Shown here: positions 26,583-35,931 of the stretch, piece by piece
How the letters are laid out: each line of letters begins with the position of its first letter
Numbering within the stretch: the first letter of the stretch is position 1
Origin: Curvibacter sp. GWA2_64_110
GTDB taxonomy: Bacteria; Pseudomonadota; Gammaproteobacteria; Burkholderiales; Burkholderiaceae_C
DNA length: 64,000 bases
Direction of reading: 5' to 3'
Assembly (NCBI GenBank): GCA_001797315.1
Contig: MGPC01000032.1
Coordinates: 38,851 to 102,850 of the forward strand
Made by a program: the position numbers and the translations under genes
The notes under the pieces: model-generated
The model's database searches: none
Seen by the model: only the letters and a program-made list of their open reading frames with translations
What the model was told of the DNA's origin: nothing

Positions 26583-28505
26583 TTAACGCCCGCGCAAGAA
26601 CAGCGCATCCAGATCCTTGATCGTGACCTGGCGCCAGGTCGGGCGGCCGTGGTTGCACTGGTCGGAGCGCTCGGTCTCTTCCATCTGGCGCAAGAGCGCA
26701 TTCATCTCGTCAAACGTCAGGCGCCGGTTGGCGCGCACGGCGCCATGGCAGGCCATGGTGGCCAGCAGTTCGTTGCGGGCGCGTTCGATCACGCTGCTGG
26801 CGTCGTGCTGTGCCAGCTCGGCCAGAACGCTGCGCGCCAGCTCCACCGCATCGCCTTGCACCAGCGTGGCCGGTACGGCGCGCACGGCCAGGGTCTTGGG
26901 TGAGAAGGGGCTGATCTCCAGCCCCAGCGTATTCAGCGTGGCGGCGTGAGCCTCCGCAGTGGCCACTTCCTGCGGCGTGGCGGCAAAGGTGGCAGGAATC
27001 AGCAGCGGCTGGCTGGCGATGGCTTGCACGTCGAGCTGGTTCTTCAGCCGTTCGTAGACGATGCGCTCGTGCGCGGCGTGCATGTCCACCACCACCAGGC
27101 CTTGCGCATTCTCGGCCAGGATGTAGATGCCTTGCAACTGCGCCAGCGCGCGGCCCAGCGGCCAGGTGCCTGATGTTTCTTCGCGGCTGGTTTGTGCTGT
27201 ATCCGTGGAGCGTTCAAGGTTCTCCGTTCGGGCTGGGCTCGTCGACGCCCATGCGGACACTTCGGCAGGCTCCGTGCGAATGGCATCTTGGGGGGGATGC
27301 GCTGCCGGTTGCCACAGCGCCGCGAGGTCGCTGACGCGGTGGCCGCCGGACGGGCCGAAATTCATCGCCGGCTGCGTCCAGTTGGCCGGGGCGGGGGCCA
27401 GCGGCAGTTTGGCTTCTTCATACGTGCCGGTGGACGGCGTTGCGGCTTGCGCTGCCGCCAAAGCACGCGGCGCGGCCAACGCGTTTTCCACCGCATGGCG
27501 CACGGCCTGGTGCACTTCGCGGCTGTCGCGAAAGCGCACCTCGATCTTGGTCGGGTGCACGTTGACGTCCACGCGCGCCGGGTCGATCTCGACATACAGC
27601 GCATAGACCGGCTGGCGGTGGCCATGCAGCACGTCTTCGTAGGCGCTGCGTGCGGCGTGGGTCAGCACCTTGTCGCGCACGAAGCGGCCGTTGACGTAGC
27701 AGAACTGCTGGTCGGCACGCGAGCGCGCTGCGTCCGGCACACCGGCACGGCCCCAGACGCGTACGCCGTGCAAGGCGCCCGGCTGGGCCACGCTGCTTGA
27801 ATAGTCCACCGCCACCGACTGGCTGATGAAGTCCTCGCCCAGCACGTCGGCCAGGCGTTGCGCAAGCGCATCCTCGCCGCTGCAGGCGCGCCACTGCTCC
27901 ACCAGCTTGCCCTCGTGCCAGATGGCAAAGCCCACATCCGGCCGCGCCAGCGCGTGGCGGCGCACCGACTCGATGCAGTGCGCCAGCTCGGTGGCGTCGG
28001 TCTTGAGGAATTTGCGTCGCGCCGGCGTGCTGAAGAACAGTTCCTTCACCTCCACCGTGGTGCCGGTGCTGCGCGCCACCGGTTTCAGCTCGCCGGTGCG
28101 GCCGTCCAGCAGATAAGCACTGTTTTGGCCTTCCACCCTCGACAGTATTGCGCAATCAGCTATCGAATTGATAGCGGCCAGGGCCTCGCCACGAAAACCC
28201 ATGGTGCCGACCGACTCCAGGTCGTGCAGGTTGCTGATCTTGCTGGTGGCGTGGCGCTTGAAGGCGATCGGCAGTTCGCCCGGCAGGATGCCGAAGCCGT
28301 TGTCTTCCACCGCAATCAGGCGCACGCCGCCGGCCAGCAGTCGCACCGTGATCTGGGTGGCGCCGGCGTCCAGCGCGTTGTCCACCAGCTCACGCACCAC
28401 CGAGGCCGGCCGCTCCACCACTTCGCCGGCGGCGATCTGGCTGATCAGCTCGTCGGGCAGTTCACGGATGGGGCGGCGGGGGGCGGTATGGGAGGCGGCG
28501 TTCAC
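26583..28505 (-). CDS. mutL: DNA mismatch repair protein MutL
   Basis: IRELPDELISQIAAGEVVERPASVVRELVDNALDAGA...GFRGEALAAINSI; C-terminal endonuclease/dimerisation region. Confidence 0.96.
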   Translation of the reverse strand: MNAASHTAPRRPIRELPDELISQIAAGEVVERPASVVRELVDNALDAGATQITVRLLAGGVRLIAVEDNGFGILPGELPIAFKRHATSKISNLHDLESVGTMGFRGEALAAINSIADCAILSRVEGQNSAYLLDGRTGELKPVARSTGTTVEVKELFFSTPARRKFLKTDATELAHCIESVRRHALARPDVGFAIWHEGKLVEQWRACSGEDALAQRLADVLGEDFISQSVAVDYSSSVAQPGALHGVRVWGRAGVPDAARSRADQQFCYVNGRFVRDKVLTHAARSAYEDVLHGHRQPVYALYVEIDPARVDVNVHPTKIEVRFRDSREVHQAVRHAVENALAAPRALAAAQAATPSTGTYEEAKLPLAPAPANWTQPAMNFGPSGGHRVSDLAALWQPAAHPPQDAIRTEPAEVSAWASTSPARTENLERSTDTAQTSREETSGTWPLGRALAQLQGIYILAENAQGLVVVDMHAAHERIVYERLKNQLDVQAIASQPLLIPATFAATPQEVATAEAHAATLNTLGLEISPFSPKTLAVRAVPATLVQGDAVELARSVLAELAQHDASSVIERARNELLATMACHGAVRANRRLTFDEMNALLRQMEETERSDQCNHGRPTWRQVTIKDLDALFLRGR

Positions 28506-28540
28506 CAGGGCATTTTAGGCGGCGTACGCCGAGGCCTCTT

Positions 28541-30997
28541 TCAGATGTGTCCCAGCGCACGCAAAATCTTTTCCGGTGTGACCGGTTGCGACCAGCACGC
28601 GGCCTTCAATGGCCGTAGGGCGTCGTTGATGGCATTCACTACCGCGCCCGGCGCACCGGCGGTGCCGGCCTCGCCCGCGCCCTTGGCGCCCAGTACCGAG
28701 CTGCGCGTGGGCGTCTCGACGTGGGCCACTTCGATGTCGGGCATCTCGCCGGCCATGGGCACCAGGTAGTCGGCCATGCTGCCGTTCTTCATCAGCCCCT
28801 GGTCGTCGTACAGGCATTCCTCGAACAGCGCGCCGCCGATGCCCTGCACGATGGCGCCGCGGATCTGCTCGTCCACCAGCTTGGGATTGATGACGCGGCC
28901 GCAGTCCTCAACCGCCCAGTGCTTGAGCAGCTTCACAAACCCGGTCTCGGTGTCCACCTCCACATAGGAGGCTTGCACGCCGTTGGTGAAGATGAAAGGG
29001 TAGTCGCGTTGCGCGTAGTGGCGCGTGACCATCAGCTCGGCGGTGAAGCCGGCCGGCAGCGTGTCCGGGCGGTAGTAGGCCACGCGGCCCAGCTCCATCA
29101 GCGGCAGCAGGGTTTCGCCGGTGGCCAGGTCTTGCACCACGCCGTCGTGCACCGTCATGCCGGCGGCATCGCGCTGGAGGATGGCCTCGGCCACCTTGAG
29201 GATGTTGCTGCGCAGGGCCAGGCCGGCCTGCAGCACGGCTTCGCCGCCGATGCCCGCACCGCGCGAAGCCCAGGTGCCGCCGCCATAGGGCACGGTCTCG
29301 GTGTCGCCGGTGACCAGGCGCACCGCGCTCATGGGCACGCCCACGGCGTCAGCGGCGATCTGCGCATAGATGGCCTCGGTACCCTGGCCTTGTTCGCCCA
29401 CGCTCGCCATCACAGCCACGCCGCCGCTGGGCTCCAGCCGGAGGGTGGCGCCGTCCTGCGAGGAGATGCGCGCGCCACCCACGCCGTAGAAGGCGGCGCT
29501 GGGGTTGGTGAGCTCGATCAGGGCAGCAAAGCCGATGCCGCGGTAGATGCCCCGGGCGCGCAGCGCGGCCTGCTCGGCGCGCAGCGCGGGGTAGTCCATC
29601 AGCGCTTCGATCTTGCGCAGGCAGGCCTCGTGCGACAGCACTTCCAGCTTGATGCCAGAGGCGCCGGTGGCCGGGTAGGCGTTGTCCGGGATGACGTTGC
29701 GGCGGCGGAACTCCAGCGGGTCCATGCCCAGCTTGGCGGCGGCCAGGTCGACCAGGCCTTCGGTTACTGCGCAGGCGATGGGGTGGCCCACGCCGCGGTA
29801 CTGGCAGGTGGGCGTCTTGTTGAGGAACACCACGCTGAGCTTGGCGCGGTATTCCTTGTGCTTGTAGGGGCCGCCCGTGAGGTTGACGACCTGGTTGCCC
29901 TCGATGCCGCTGGTGCGCGGGAACATGGAGAACGGACCGATGCCGGTGACGTCGTCGATCTCGAAGGCCAGGATGTCGCCCTCTTTCGTGGCGGCAATGC
30001 GGCCCTGGATGCGGTGTTCGCGTGCATGGATGTCGCTGGTGAACGACTCCAGCCGGTCGGCCACGAACTTCACCGGCCGTTTGAGCAGGATGGAGATGGC
30101 CACGGTGGCGAAGTCATCCGGGTAGGCGTGCACCTTGATGCCGAAGGACCCGCCCACGTCCTTGCAGATCACGCGCACTGCGGATTCGGGCAGGCCGAAC
30201 TGGCGCGAATACAGGTCCTGCATCATGTGCGGCGCCTGCTGCGAGTGGTAGACGGTGAGCTGGCCCGAGGCCGGGTTGTAGTCGGCGATCTGGCAGCGCG
30301 GCTCCAGCGTGACGCCGGTGTGGCGGCCGAAGTCGAAGGTGGCCTCAGCCACCACGTCGGCTTTCGCAAAGGCCGCGTCCACGCCACCGGTGTCCAGGCT
30401 GCGCGCGAAGCACAGGTTGTCGCCGAGCTCAGGGTGGATGACCGGGGTTTCGGGTGCCAGCGCGGTGTTCATGTCCAGCGCGGCGGGCAGGGTCTCCCAT
30501 TCCACCTGCACGTACTGCAGCGCGTCCTCGGCCTCGGCGCGGGTCTTGGCCACCACGGCCACTACGGGTTCGCCCTGCCAGCAGGCGCGGTCGATCGCCA
30601 TCGGGTACTGCGGGGCCGACTTGATGCCGGCCAGGTGGGTGAGCGTGGCCACCCAGGGCTTGCAGATGGCGGCCAGGTCCTGGCCGTCGTACACGGCCAG
30701 CACGCCGGGCATCATGCGTGCGTAGTCGCGCTCGATGCGCAGGATCTTCATGTGTGCCACAGGCGAGCGCCAGAACACCACATGGCCCATGCGCGGTAGT
30801 TCCAGGTCGTCGACGTACTGGCCACGGCCTTCGGTCAGGCGTTCGATGTTGGGGCGCGGGATGGCCTGGCCGATGTGGCGCGCATCCTTGAGCGCACCGC
30901 CCAGTGGTTCGGTCACCGGGGTGTGCGGTGCTTCGGCCCGTGTGGCCAGTGCGTCTTCCAGCGATTTCTTCAGTTCGCGTGATTCGGGGGCGTTCAT
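28541..30997 (-). CDS. Molybdopterin-binding large subunit, xanthine dehydrogenase/CO dehydrogenase family
   Basis: 818 aa; GQYVDDLELPRMGHVVFWRSPVAHMKIL...QYRGVGHPIACAVTEGLVD...EQGQGTEAIYAQI. Confidence 0.9.
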   Translation of the reverse strand: MNAPESRELKKSLEDALATRAEAPHTPVTEPLGGALKDARHIGQAIPRPNIERLTEGRGQYVDDLELPRMGHVVFWRSPVAHMKILRIERDYARMMPGVLAVYDGQDLAAICKPWVATLTHLAGIKSAPQYPMAIDRACWQGEPVVAVVAKTRAEAEDALQYVQVEWETLPAALDMNTALAPETPVIHPELGDNLCFARSLDTGGVDAAFAKADVVAEATFDFGRHTGVTLEPRCQIADYNPASGQLTVYHSQQAPHMMQDLYSRQFGLPESAVRVICKDVGGSFGIKVHAYPDDFATVAISILLKRPVKFVADRLESFTSDIHAREHRIQGRIAATKEGDILAFEIDDVTGIGPFSMFPRTSGIEGNQVVNLTGGPYKHKEYRAKLSVVFLNKTPTCQYRGVGHPIACAVTEGLVDLAAAKLGMDPLEFRRRNVIPDNAYPATGASGIKLEVLSHEACLRKIEALMDYPALRAEQAALRARGIYRGIGFAALIELTNPSAAFYGVGGARISSQDGATLRLEPSGGVAVMASVGEQGQGTEAIYAQIAADAVGVPMSAVRLVTGDTETVPYGGGTWASRGAGIGGEAVLQAGLALRSNILKVAEAILQRDAAGMTVHDGVVQDLATGETLLPLMELGRVAYYRPDTLPAGFTAELMVTRHYAQRDYPFIFTNGVQASYVEVDTETGFVKLLKHWAVEDCGRVINPKLVDEQIRGAIVQGIGGALFEECLYDDQGLMKNGSMADYLVPMAGEMPDIEVAHVETPTRSSVLGAKGAGEAGTAGAPGAVVNAINDALRPLKAACWSQPVTPEKILRALGHI

Positions 30998-31000
30998 GCT

Positions 31001-31271
31001 AGGGCCTGTTCAGACTAATTTCGCAAGTGCGAACATGGTTAAAACCGCGCCAATCTATTAGGCGCGCGACGACGCCCAGGCTGGCCGCCTGGGCTAGGAG
31101 TGCAACAACGAGTGGCGCGGTTTTAACCACGTTCCCTCCGGGTTGCGGCAAAAAAGGCCATGCGCGGCGTTGCGAAGCCTTGCCGGGGGAAGACCCCGGC
31201 TGCGTTTCGCGCCTTGCGCATGACATTTTTGATCCGCAACGCATCTTGTGAAATTAGTCTGAACAGGCCCT
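31001..31271. mobile_element. MITE-like non-autonomous element with 27-bp terminal inverted repeats
   Basis: AGGGCCTGTTCAGACTAATTTCGCAAG (31001..31027) vs reverse complement of 31245..31271 AGGGCCTGTTCAGACTAATTTCACAAG, 1 mismatch; internal perfect 17-bp dyad TGGTTAAAACCGCGCCA. Confidence 0.85.
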
Positions 31272-31784
31272 GGCTCCTTGGCGGCGGCTGGCCAGCACTT
31301 CACAGACGGCGTCGACGATGGCCTGGTAGCCGGTGCAGCGGCAGTAGTTGCCGCTCATCCACTCGCGCACTTCCTCGCGGCTGGCATCGGGCTTGTGCGT
31401 CAGCAGTTCGCTGGCGGCCATCAGCATGCCCGAGGTGCAAAAGCCGCACTGCAGGGCGTTGTGGCGGATGAAGGCCTGTTGCAGGTCGCGGATGCTGCCG
31501 CGTTCGGTGAGGCCTTCGATGGTCTCCACGCGCCGGCCGTCGGCCTGCACGGCCAGCACCAGACAGCCGCGCACCACCGTGTCGTCCAGCCGCACGGTGC
31601 AGGCGCCGCACACGCCATGTTCGCAGCCCAGGTGCGATCCCTTGAGGCCCAGGCCCTCGCGCAGGAAGTCGATCAGGTGGGTGCGGGGCTGCACTGCATG
31701 CTGGCCACAGTGGCCGTTGACGGTTATGGTGACCGGGCGCGCGCCGGTGTCGAGTTCATCGGATGTTTCGTTCAGGGTGCTCAT
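31254..31784 (-). CDS. (2Fe-2S)-binding small subunit, XDH/CO dehydrogenase family
   Basis: GSHLGCEHGVCGACTVRLDD ... CGFCTSGMLMAASELL ... SGNYCRCTGYQAIVDAV. Confidence 0.93.
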   Translation of the reverse strand: MSTLNETSDELDTGARPVTITVNGHCGQHAVQPRTHLIDFLREGLGLKGSHLGCEHGVCGACTVRLDDTVVRGCLVLAVQADGRRVETIEGLTERGSIRDLQQAFIRHNALQCGFCTSGMLMAASELLTHKPDASREEVREWMSGNYCRCTGYQAIVDAVCEVLASRRQGARACSD

Positions 31785-31802
31785 GGCATGTTCTCGTCGG
31801 TT

Positions 31803-32675
31803 TCAGGCCTGCAGCGCGGACTGCTGGGTCAGGGCATTCAGGGCACGCTTGAGCATCACGCCGGCCAGGTGCTGCTTGGCGGCGGGGCTGTGCGTGAGGT
31901 CGCCCTCGATCTGCAGTTCGCTGCGCAGGGCCTGCAAGGCCTGGGCGGCGACGGCTTCGCTGAAGAACTTGCCTTCGAGCGCCTGCTCGGCCGCCAGGGA
32001 ACGCTGCGGCATGCTGCCGGTGCCCAGCCAGGCCAGCCGCACTTGGCTCAGCAGCCCGTCCTGCACGCGGGCGCTGGCAGCCAGGCCAACTACCGCGTAG
32101 TCGCCGTGGCGGCGCGAAAGCTCGTCGAAGACAAAGCGTTGGCCGGCGTTGGCCAGCGGGATCTCGCAGGCCACAATCATTTCATGGGGCTGCAGCGTCG
32201 TGGTGTAGAGGCCGGTGTAGAAATCCTTCGCGGCGATACGCCGCTCGCCCGCCACGCTGCGTGCCACCACCACGCCGTCGAGTGCCAACAGGCAAGCGGG
32301 CCATTCGGCCGCCGGATCGCCATAAGCGATGGAGCCGCAGAAAGTGCCCAGGTTGCGGATGGCGCGGTGCGCGATGTGCGGCGCCGCCATCGCCAGCAGC
32401 GGCGCGTGGCGTGCCACGTCGGAGGAAGCCTCGATCTCGCTGTGCGTCACCATGGCGCCGATGCGCAGGACTGTGCTGCTGAGCTGCAGGCCGCGCAGTT
32501 CGGCGATGCCTTGCAGGTCGATCAGCAACGCAGGTTCGGACAGGCGCATGTTGAGCGTGGCCAGCAGCGTCTGGCCGCCGGCCAGCAGGCGGGCCTCATC
32601 ACGGTGGCGGTCGAGCAGAGCCAGCACCTCGGCGAGTTGCCGGGGGCGGGCGTAGGAGAAGGCGGGGGCTTTCAT
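31803..32675 (-). CDS. FAD-binding medium subunit, XDH/CO dehydrogenase family
   Basis: FSYARPRQLAEVLALLDRHRDEARLLAGGQTLLATLNMRLSEP...IRNLGTFCGSIAYGDPAAEWP. Confidence 0.92.
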   Translation of the reverse strand: MKAPAFSYARPRQLAEVLALLDRHRDEARLLAGGQTLLATLNMRLSEPALLIDLQGIAELRGLQLSSTVLRIGAMVTHSEIEASSDVARHAPLLAMAAPHIAHRAIRNLGTFCGSIAYGDPAAEWPACLLALDGVVVARSVAGERRIAAKDFYTGLYTTTLQPHEMIVACEIPLANAGQRFVFDELSRRHGDYAVVGLAASARVQDGLLSQVRLAWLGTGSMPQRSLAAEQALEGKFFSEAVAAQALQALRSELQIEGDLTHSPAAKQHLAGVMLKRALNALTQQSALQA

Positions 32676-32714
32676 GGACGTTTTCCTCGCAACGGGTGAG
32701 GGGAGTCGTGAGGA

Positions 32715-33347
32715 TCAGCGCAGCCAGTACGCGCCCATCCAGACACCGAACGCAGTGGACGCCATGCCGGCAGCGAACCAGAGCAGACGGGGCTTTTCCT
32801 TCTCGAACCAGCCCGCAGGTGCCGCAGGCATGGTCGCCGCCGCAACAGCAGCCGGAACCGCAGGCAGGCCGGCGGCCGGCGCGGGCAGGGCCAGCGGCAG
32901 GGGTGATGCGGCGCTGAACTGCGACTTGAAGGCGTCGAAGAAGCGGTCGGCCATCTGACGCGCCGAGGCGTCGATCAGCCGGCCACCGATCTGGCCCAGC
33001 TTGCCCGCCACCGAGGCTTGGGTCGTGTAGTCCAGGCGCGTGCCTTCGGGTACTGCCGCGAGCGCGATGACCGAGCTGCCCTTGGCGAAGCCGGCGCTGC
33101 CGCCCGAGCCTTCGAAGTGAAGCGTGCAGCCCTGCAGCGGGTGCACATCGGTGAGGAGCACCTTGCCGACGAAATTGGCGCGCACGGGCCCAAGCTTGAG
33201 CAGCACGCGGGCGTGCATCTCCTGCGGCGAGATCTGGCGCACTTCCTCGCAGCCGGGGATGCACTGACGCAGTACCTCGGGGTCGTTCAGCGCATGCCAG
33301 ACCTTGTCTGGCGTGGAGGGGATGGTGACGCTGCCTTGTAGTTCCAT
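32715..33347 (-). CDS. CoxG-like SRPBCC protein with C-terminal TM segment
   Basis: MELQGSVTIPSTPDKVWHALNDPEVLRQCIPGCEEVRQI; C-terminal hydrophobic helix. Confidence 0.88.
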   Translation of the reverse strand: MELQGSVTIPSTPDKVWHALNDPEVLRQCIPGCEEVRQISPQEMHARVLLKLGPVRANFVGKVLLTDVHPLQGCTLHFEGSGGSAGFAKGSSVIALAAVPEGTRLDYTTQASVAGKLGQIGGRLIDASARQMADRFFDAFKSQFSAASPLPLALPAPAAGLPAVPAAVAAATMPAAPAGWFEKEKPRLLWFAAGMASTAFGVWMGAYWLR

Positions 33348-33440
33348 GGGCTGTCCTGTGGGCTCCGAAAGGCTTGGGGTTTGTCCTGATTCAGGCTTAT
33401 TGACCAAGCGTTAAATTAACCCGAACTATCAAACAAGCCC

Positions 33441-34166
33441 GTGGCCACATCCATCCGTAAAAACCCTGTCAAGGCGCCGGCGACCCCCGCGCCGAGGCGG
33501 CGCCTGTCCCCGGCCGAGCGCGAACGCCAGATCGTGGAGGGCGCGGTACGCTTCTTCTCAGAGCATGGGCTGGATGGCCAGTTGCGCGACCTCGCGCGTG
33601 AGCTGGGCATTACCCATACGCTGCTGTACCACTACTTCCCGACCAAGCAGGCGCTGATCGAGCGCGTCTATGCCGACCTGTTCGCTGCACGCTGGGACGA
33701 GGAGTGGGAGCGCCTGCTGGACGACAAGGCGCTCGAGGTGGAGGTCAAGCTCACGCGCTTCTATACCAAGTACGCCAAGCGCATCCTGGAGCGCGACTGG
33801 GTGCGCGTGTTCGTGTTTTCCGGCCTGAGCGACCGCTACATCACCGACCGCTACTTCGCCCTGTTGGGCGAGAAGCTGTTCCCGCGCCTGGTGCGCGAGA
33901 GCCGGCGCTACCTGGGCGTGCCCAACCGCAGCAAACCCACGCCGCGCGAGATGGAACTGCTCATGGGTTTGCACGGCAGCATCTTCTACATGGGGCTGCG
34001 CCGCTGGGTCTACGGGCTGGAGCAGCCGGGCAGCAAGACCGATCCGTTCGATGAGGTGTTTGTGCATGACCGCGTGCACGGCTACCTGCAGACCTTGCCC
34101 GAAGTTTTTGGCCACGGTGCCAAGCCGCGTGCCGCAGGCCGGATATCCCGGCGAAAACTTGCCTAG
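33441..34166 (+). CDS. TetR/AcrR-family regulator
   Basis: RERQIVEGAVRFFSEHGLDGQLRDLARELGITHTLLYHYFPTKQALIERVY. Confidence 0.92.
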   Translation: MATSIRKNPVKAPATPAPRRRLSPAERERQIVEGAVRFFSEHGLDGQLRDLARELGITHTLLYHYFPTKQALIERVYADLFAARWDEEWERLLDDKALEVEVKLTRFYTKYAKRILERDWVRVFVFSGLSDRYITDRYFALLGEKLFPRLVRESRRYLGVPNRSKPTPREMELLMGLHGSIFYMGLRRWVYGLEQPGSKTDPFDEVFVHDRVHGYLQTLPEVFGHGAKPRAAGRISRRKLA

Positions 34167-34190
34167 ACAAACGACGAAGGAGAAACCGAC

Positions 34191-34658
34191 ATGGCGCTGA
34201 CTCTGAATCATTTTTCGATCCGCACGACCGACATGGACGCCACGCGGGTGTTCTACGAACAGGTGCTCGGCATGACAGTGGGGCCGCGCCCGCCCTTTCC
34301 CTTCCCGGGTCTGTGGCTCTACAGCGGCGATACCGGCAGCTGGGCCAATGCCATGGTGCACGTGATCGGCATCGACAAGAATGATCCCGAGGGGCTCAAG
34401 CACTATCTGGGCGACCGCGACGTTTCCTCCCTGCACGGCGGCGGCGCGGTGGACCACATCGCGCTGTTTGCCAATGGGCTGGAGGGCATGCTCACGCATC
34501 TGCAGAAGCTGGGGGTCGCGTGCCGCGAGCGCACCGTGCCGCAGATCGGCCTGCACCAGCTGTTCCTGGATGATCCGAGCGGCGTGGTGATCGAACTCAA
34601 CTATCCGGCGCAGGAGAAGACGGAACTGGACGCCAAGCGCGCCAAGGCAGCCGCCTGA
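34191..34658 (+). CDS. VOC-superfamily (glyoxalase/dioxygenase-like) protein
   Basis: LNHFSIRTTDMDATRVFYEQVLGMTVGPRPPFPFPGLWLYSGD. Confidence 0.9.
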   Translation: MALTLNHFSIRTTDMDATRVFYEQVLGMTVGPRPPFPFPGLWLYSGDTGSWANAMVHVIGIDKNDPEGLKHYLGDRDVSSLHGGGAVDHIALFANGLEGMLTHLQKLGVACRERTVPQIGLHQLFLDDPSGVVIELNYPAQEKTELDAKRAKAAA

Positions 34659-35893
34659 TGGCCACCATCCTTGTCGCGGGCGGATCGTTGGGTGGCCTGA
34701 TGGTCGCCAACATGTTGCTGCGCGACGGGCATGACGTGCGTGTGCTGGAGAAGGCTCCCGGTTCGCTCGACGGCCGCGGTGCCGGCATCGTGACGCACAA
34801 GCACCTCGTCGAGGGCCTGCTGCGCGCCGGGCTGGATGCCGACGCCTCGTTGGGTGTGGCGGTACCCGGGCGCGTGCTGCTGGATGCCCGGGGCGAGGTG
34901 CAGACCGCGTTCGATCTGCCGCAGGTGCTCACGTCCTGGAGCCGCCTGTATTCGTTGCTTTTCGACATTTTCCCGCGCGAGCGCTATGTGCAGCCAGCGA
35001 CGGTGAAAGAAGTGCGCGCCGAGCAGGCCGGCGTGACCGTGCGCTGTGGCAGCCAGGAGTTGCGCGCCGATCTGCTGATTGCGTCGGACGGCATCCGCTC
35101 GGCCGTGCGCCAGCAACTGGCGCCGCACATCCAGCCGCAGTACGCGGGCTACGTGGCCTGGCGCGGCGTGTGCGACGAAGCCGTGCTGTCGCGCGGCACG
35201 CGCGAGATGGTGTTCGAACGCTTTGCTTTCGGCTTGCCGGCTGGCGAACAGCTGATCGCCTATCCGGTCGCAGGCCCCGGCCACGCGCTGGAGGTGGGGC
35301 AGCGCAGCTACAACGTTGTCTGGTACCGGCCCGCCAACGCGAGCGAGTTGCGCACCTTGCTCACCGATGCCGACGGCGATTACCACGCTGCCGGCATCCC
35401 CCCGAACAAGGTGTCGTGGCGCGCCGTGGCGGCCATGCGCACGGCCGCACGCGAGCTGCTGGCGCCCCAGTTCGCCGAGATCATGGAAAAGACCGCGCAG
35501 CCTTTCCTGCAGGCCATCTACGACGTGAGTTCCGAGCGCATTGCCTTCGATCGCGTGGCCCTGATGGGCGATGCCTCTTTCGTGGCGCGGCCGCACGTGG
35601 GGGCCGGCGTGACCAAGGCGGCCGAGGATGCCATGGCACTGTCCGACGCGATCCGTGCCCACGGCGCGACACCCACCGCGCTGGCGGCCTACGAGACCGA
35701 GCGCCTCAAGGTGGGCCAGGCTATCGTGGAACGCGGCCGTCGCCTGGGAGGCTATCTCCAAGCCTATAGCGGTGGCGCGCGGCGAGCGCGCAGCACCAGC
35801 GAAGACATCGACGTGGCGCGCGACACCGCCATCGAGCTGGAAGGTTTCACCGTCCAGGATCTGCTTTCCGTACGTGGTGCCCAGCAAGACTGA
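34658..35893 (+). CDS. FAD-dependent aromatic monooxygenase (2,6-dihydroxypyridine 3-monooxygenase-like)
   Basis: ILVAGGSLGGLMVANMLLRDGHDVRVLEKAPGSLDGRGAGIVTHKHLVEGLL; YAGYVAWRG; RVALMGDASFVARPHVGAG. Confidence 0.82.
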   Translation: MATILVAGGSLGGLMVANMLLRDGHDVRVLEKAPGSLDGRGAGIVTHKHLVEGLLRAGLDADASLGVAVPGRVLLDARGEVQTAFDLPQVLTSWSRLYSLLFDIFPRERYVQPATVKEVRAEQAGVTVRCGSQELRADLLIASDGIRSAVRQQLAPHIQPQYAGYVAWRGVCDEAVLSRGTREMVFERFAFGLPAGEQLIAYPVAGPGHALEVGQRSYNVVWYRPANASELRTLLTDADGDYHAAGIPPNKVSWRAVAAMRTAARELLAPQFAEIMEKTAQPFLQAIYDVSSERIAFDRVALMGDASFVARPHVGAGVTKAAEDAMALSDAIRAHGATPTALAAYETERLKVGQAIVERGRRLGGYLQAYSGGARRARSTSEDIDVARDTAIELEGFTVQDLLSVRGAQQD

Positions 35894-35931
35894 AGGCACT
35901 GATTATTCCAACCGAAGCTGAGGAGACGAGC

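Noticed and set aside
28721-30799. 692-aa plus-strand ORF
   Set aside because: Antisense shadow of the molybdopterin large subunit; low-complexity His/Gly/Ala-rich.
31001-31271. Target-site duplication of the MITE-like element
   Set aside because: Flanks (..catgct / ggctcc..) give no unambiguous duplication, so none is claimed.
28541-33347. True aerobic CO dehydrogenase (CoxMSL)
   Set aside because: Subunit families match but I did not see the AYXCSFR-type active-site loop of form I CODH in the large subunit; called only at family level.
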